NCBI GenBank assembly: GCA_002420105.1
Contig: DIHJ01000089.1
Location: forward strand, 17,958 to 23,454
DNA from: Nitrospira sp. UBA5699
Lineage (GTDB): Bacteria > Nitrospirota > Nitrospiria > Nitrospirales > Nitrospiraceae
Length of the DNA stretch: 5,497 bases
Direction of reading: 5' to 3'
Below the pieces are notes generated by a model that was not told where the DNA came from, searched no databases, and saw nothing but the letters and a program-made list of their open reading frames with translations. This document shows positions 5,432 to 5,497 of this stretch, in pieces. A program made the position numbers and the translations under genes. Positions within the stretch are counted from its first letter, which is position 1; every line of letters begins with the position of its first letter.

Positions 5432-5497
5432 ATGCGCAAGACACACGATGTAATCGTCATCGGCGGCGGGTCGGCCGGTTACGCCGCGGCACGGACG
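5432..5497 (+). CDS. N-terminus of an FAD/NAD(P)-binding disulfide oxidoreductase, cut by window edge
   Basis: Only 22 codons are present, starting MRKTHDVIVIGGGSAGYAAA and then RT. The short beta strand DVIVI followed by GGGSAG is the dinucleotide-binding Rossmann motif that opens flavoproteins. The wording GGGSAGYAAAR is typical of class I pyridine nucleotide-disulfide oxidoreductases such as dihydrolipoyl dehydrogenase and mercuric reductase relatives. The redox-active CxxxxC motif that would confirm this should come about 20-30 residues later, outside the window. The ATG at 5432 is the only in-frame ATG back to at least 5390; upstream is only a weak AGGG. It diverges from the DUF1653 gene. 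Which member of the superfamily it is cannot be told from this fragment. Confidence 0.8.
   Translation, partial: MRKTHDVIVIGGGSAGYAAART

Noticed and set aside
1..5497. CRISPR arrays, tRNA/rRNA genes, insertion sequences or phage genes
   Set aside because: No regularly spaced repeats, tRNA-like folds, transposase motifs or terminal repeats were seen; the window looks like ordinary chromosome.

Overview
This is a GC-rich bacterial chromosomal window holding one end of a leucine-biosynthesis gene, a stand-alone MEKHLA (PAS-like) gene, a two-gene cellulose-type polysaccharide synthesis unit (bcsA-bcsS), a small frameshifted DUF1653 gene, and the first codons of a flavin disulfide oxidoreductase. 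The mixture (bcsA next to bcsS, a free-standing MEKHLA protein, and an oxidoreductase with the N-terminal pattern IGGGSAGYAAAR) suggests a Gram-negative bacterium, perhaps a Nitrospira-like member of Nitrospirota. This assignment is inference from remembered gene content. An outer-membrane type beta-barrel protein (BcsS) supports a diderm cell.

Layout, left to right. 1-1178 (minus) is leuC, cut by the left edge, so its last ~75 residues are missing. 1179-1318 is a divergent control region with a strong minus-strand promoter for leuC (perfect TATAAT) and a 7+7 bp inverted repeat in a 19-bp spacer. 1319-1789 (plus) encodes a 156-aa MEKHLA protein. It ends tail-to-tail, 7 bp from bcsS (1797-2498, minus). 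bcsA (2578-4863, minus) lies 79 bp upstream of bcsS and is probably cotranscribed with it. 4864-5148 is a non-coding leader/intergenic stretch with two related G-rich hairpin repeats. 5149-5359 (minus) is a DUF1653 gene broken by one extra base. 5432-5497 (plus) starts an FAD/NAD-binding oxidoreductase that runs off the right edge.

The functional core is bcsA-bcsS. BcsA is the membrane glucosyltransferase that polymerises UDP-glucose and extrudes the chain, normally switched on by c-di-GMP through its PilZ domain. BcsS is a predicted outer-membrane barrel encoded beside cellulose synthases. No bcsB, bcsZ or bcsC lies beside them here. Most notable is that this BcsA appears to carry a second PilZ-like domain at its C-terminus, with motif spacing identical to the first. 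It also has Ala in place of the usual Cys in the FFCGS motif. Neither the leuC nor the MEKHLA gene has an obvious functional tie to the cellulose pair.
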